Assembly: GCA_964406465.1 (NCBI GenBank)
Contig: CAYORT010000046.1
Span: forward strand, 1 to 7,572
From: JAHEZL01 sp964406465
GTDB lineage: Bacteria > Bacteroidota > Bacteroidia > Flavobacteriales_C > GCA-002722245
Length of the DNA stretch: 7,572 nt
Direction of reading: 5' to 3'
Part shown: piece after piece, positions 7,537-7,572 of the stretch
How positions within the stretch are numbered: the first letter of the stretch is position 1
Layout: every line of letters starts with the position of its first letter
Translations under genes and position numbers: made by a program
Notes under the pieces: model-generated
What the model was told of the DNA's origin: nothing
Seen by the model: only the letters and a program-made list of their open reading frames with translations
Databases searched by the model: none

Positions 7537-7551
7537 GGTTCAAGGTTTAAA
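7524..7551 (-). repeat. Heptanucleotide tandem repeat across the permease start codon
   Basis: On the + strand four consecutive 7-mers read GTTCAAA, GTTCAAG, GTTCAAG and GTTTAAA (7524-7530, 7531-7537, 7538-7544, 7545-7551), followed by a further GTT. On the coding strand the unit is CTTGAAC or TTTGAAC. The inferred TTG start lies in the second of these units, and the first (7524-7530) encodes part of the conserved Asn-Phe-Glu N-terminus. Because 7 is not a multiple of 3, a change in unit number upstream alters the leader, and one within the coding part would shift the frame. Confidence 0.85.
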
Positions 7552-7572
7552 GTTATACACTTGAGCAATACT
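7537..7572. other. Partial intergenic region upstream of the permease
   Basis: Only 36 bases remain before the window edge. They hold the upstream heptamer units and, on the - strand, TAACTTTA at 7555-7548, a near match to the Bacteroidota -7 consensus TAnnTTTG without a properly spaced TTG. If that is a promoter, the leader would be only a few bases long. No gene can be assigned here. Confidence 0.3.

Overview
The window looks like chromosomal DNA of a member of the Bacteroidota. Three things point there: a secreted protein that ends in a type IX secretion (T9SS) type A sorting domain, AT-rich genes without clear Shine-Dalgarno sequences, and a LolC/E-like permease with an N-terminus of the kind I recall from this phylum. 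I cannot name the genus.

Layout. (1) 1-2004, + strand: the 3' part of a gene for a large surface or secreted protein, open at the left edge. It has three 113-residue tandem repeats of the autotransporter-associated beta-strand (PATR) type, then a short conserved C-terminal module, a fibronectin-like domain and the T9SS sorting domain. (2) 2079-4901, + strand: complete polA, DNA polymerase I with all three activities apparently intact. (3) 4987-6327, + strand: an exported protein with an uncommon order of parts: signal peptide, ASH/DUF1573-like domain, carboxypeptidase-regulatory-like domain, and a YfbK-type von Willebrand factor A (VWA) domain with a complete metal-binding site. (4) 6328-7536, - strand: a LolC/LolE-like ABC transporter permease, converging on gene 3 with no bases between the two stop codons. 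Its only plausible start is a TTG inside a 7-bp tandem repeat.

The genes do not form an obvious pathway. PolA is housekeeping DNA repair and replication, while the other three act at the cell envelope or outside it. polA and the VWA gene are 85 bp apart with no convincing terminator between them and may share a transcript. No gap between genes exceeds 85 bp. I see no RNA genes, CRISPR array, insertion sequence or phage gene.

I found no clear undescribed multi-gene system. The points most worth a second look are the heptamer repeat at the permease start, the candidate sliding-clamp motif in the PolA linker, the domain combination in the VWA protein, and the mosaic homogenisation of the adhesin repeats.
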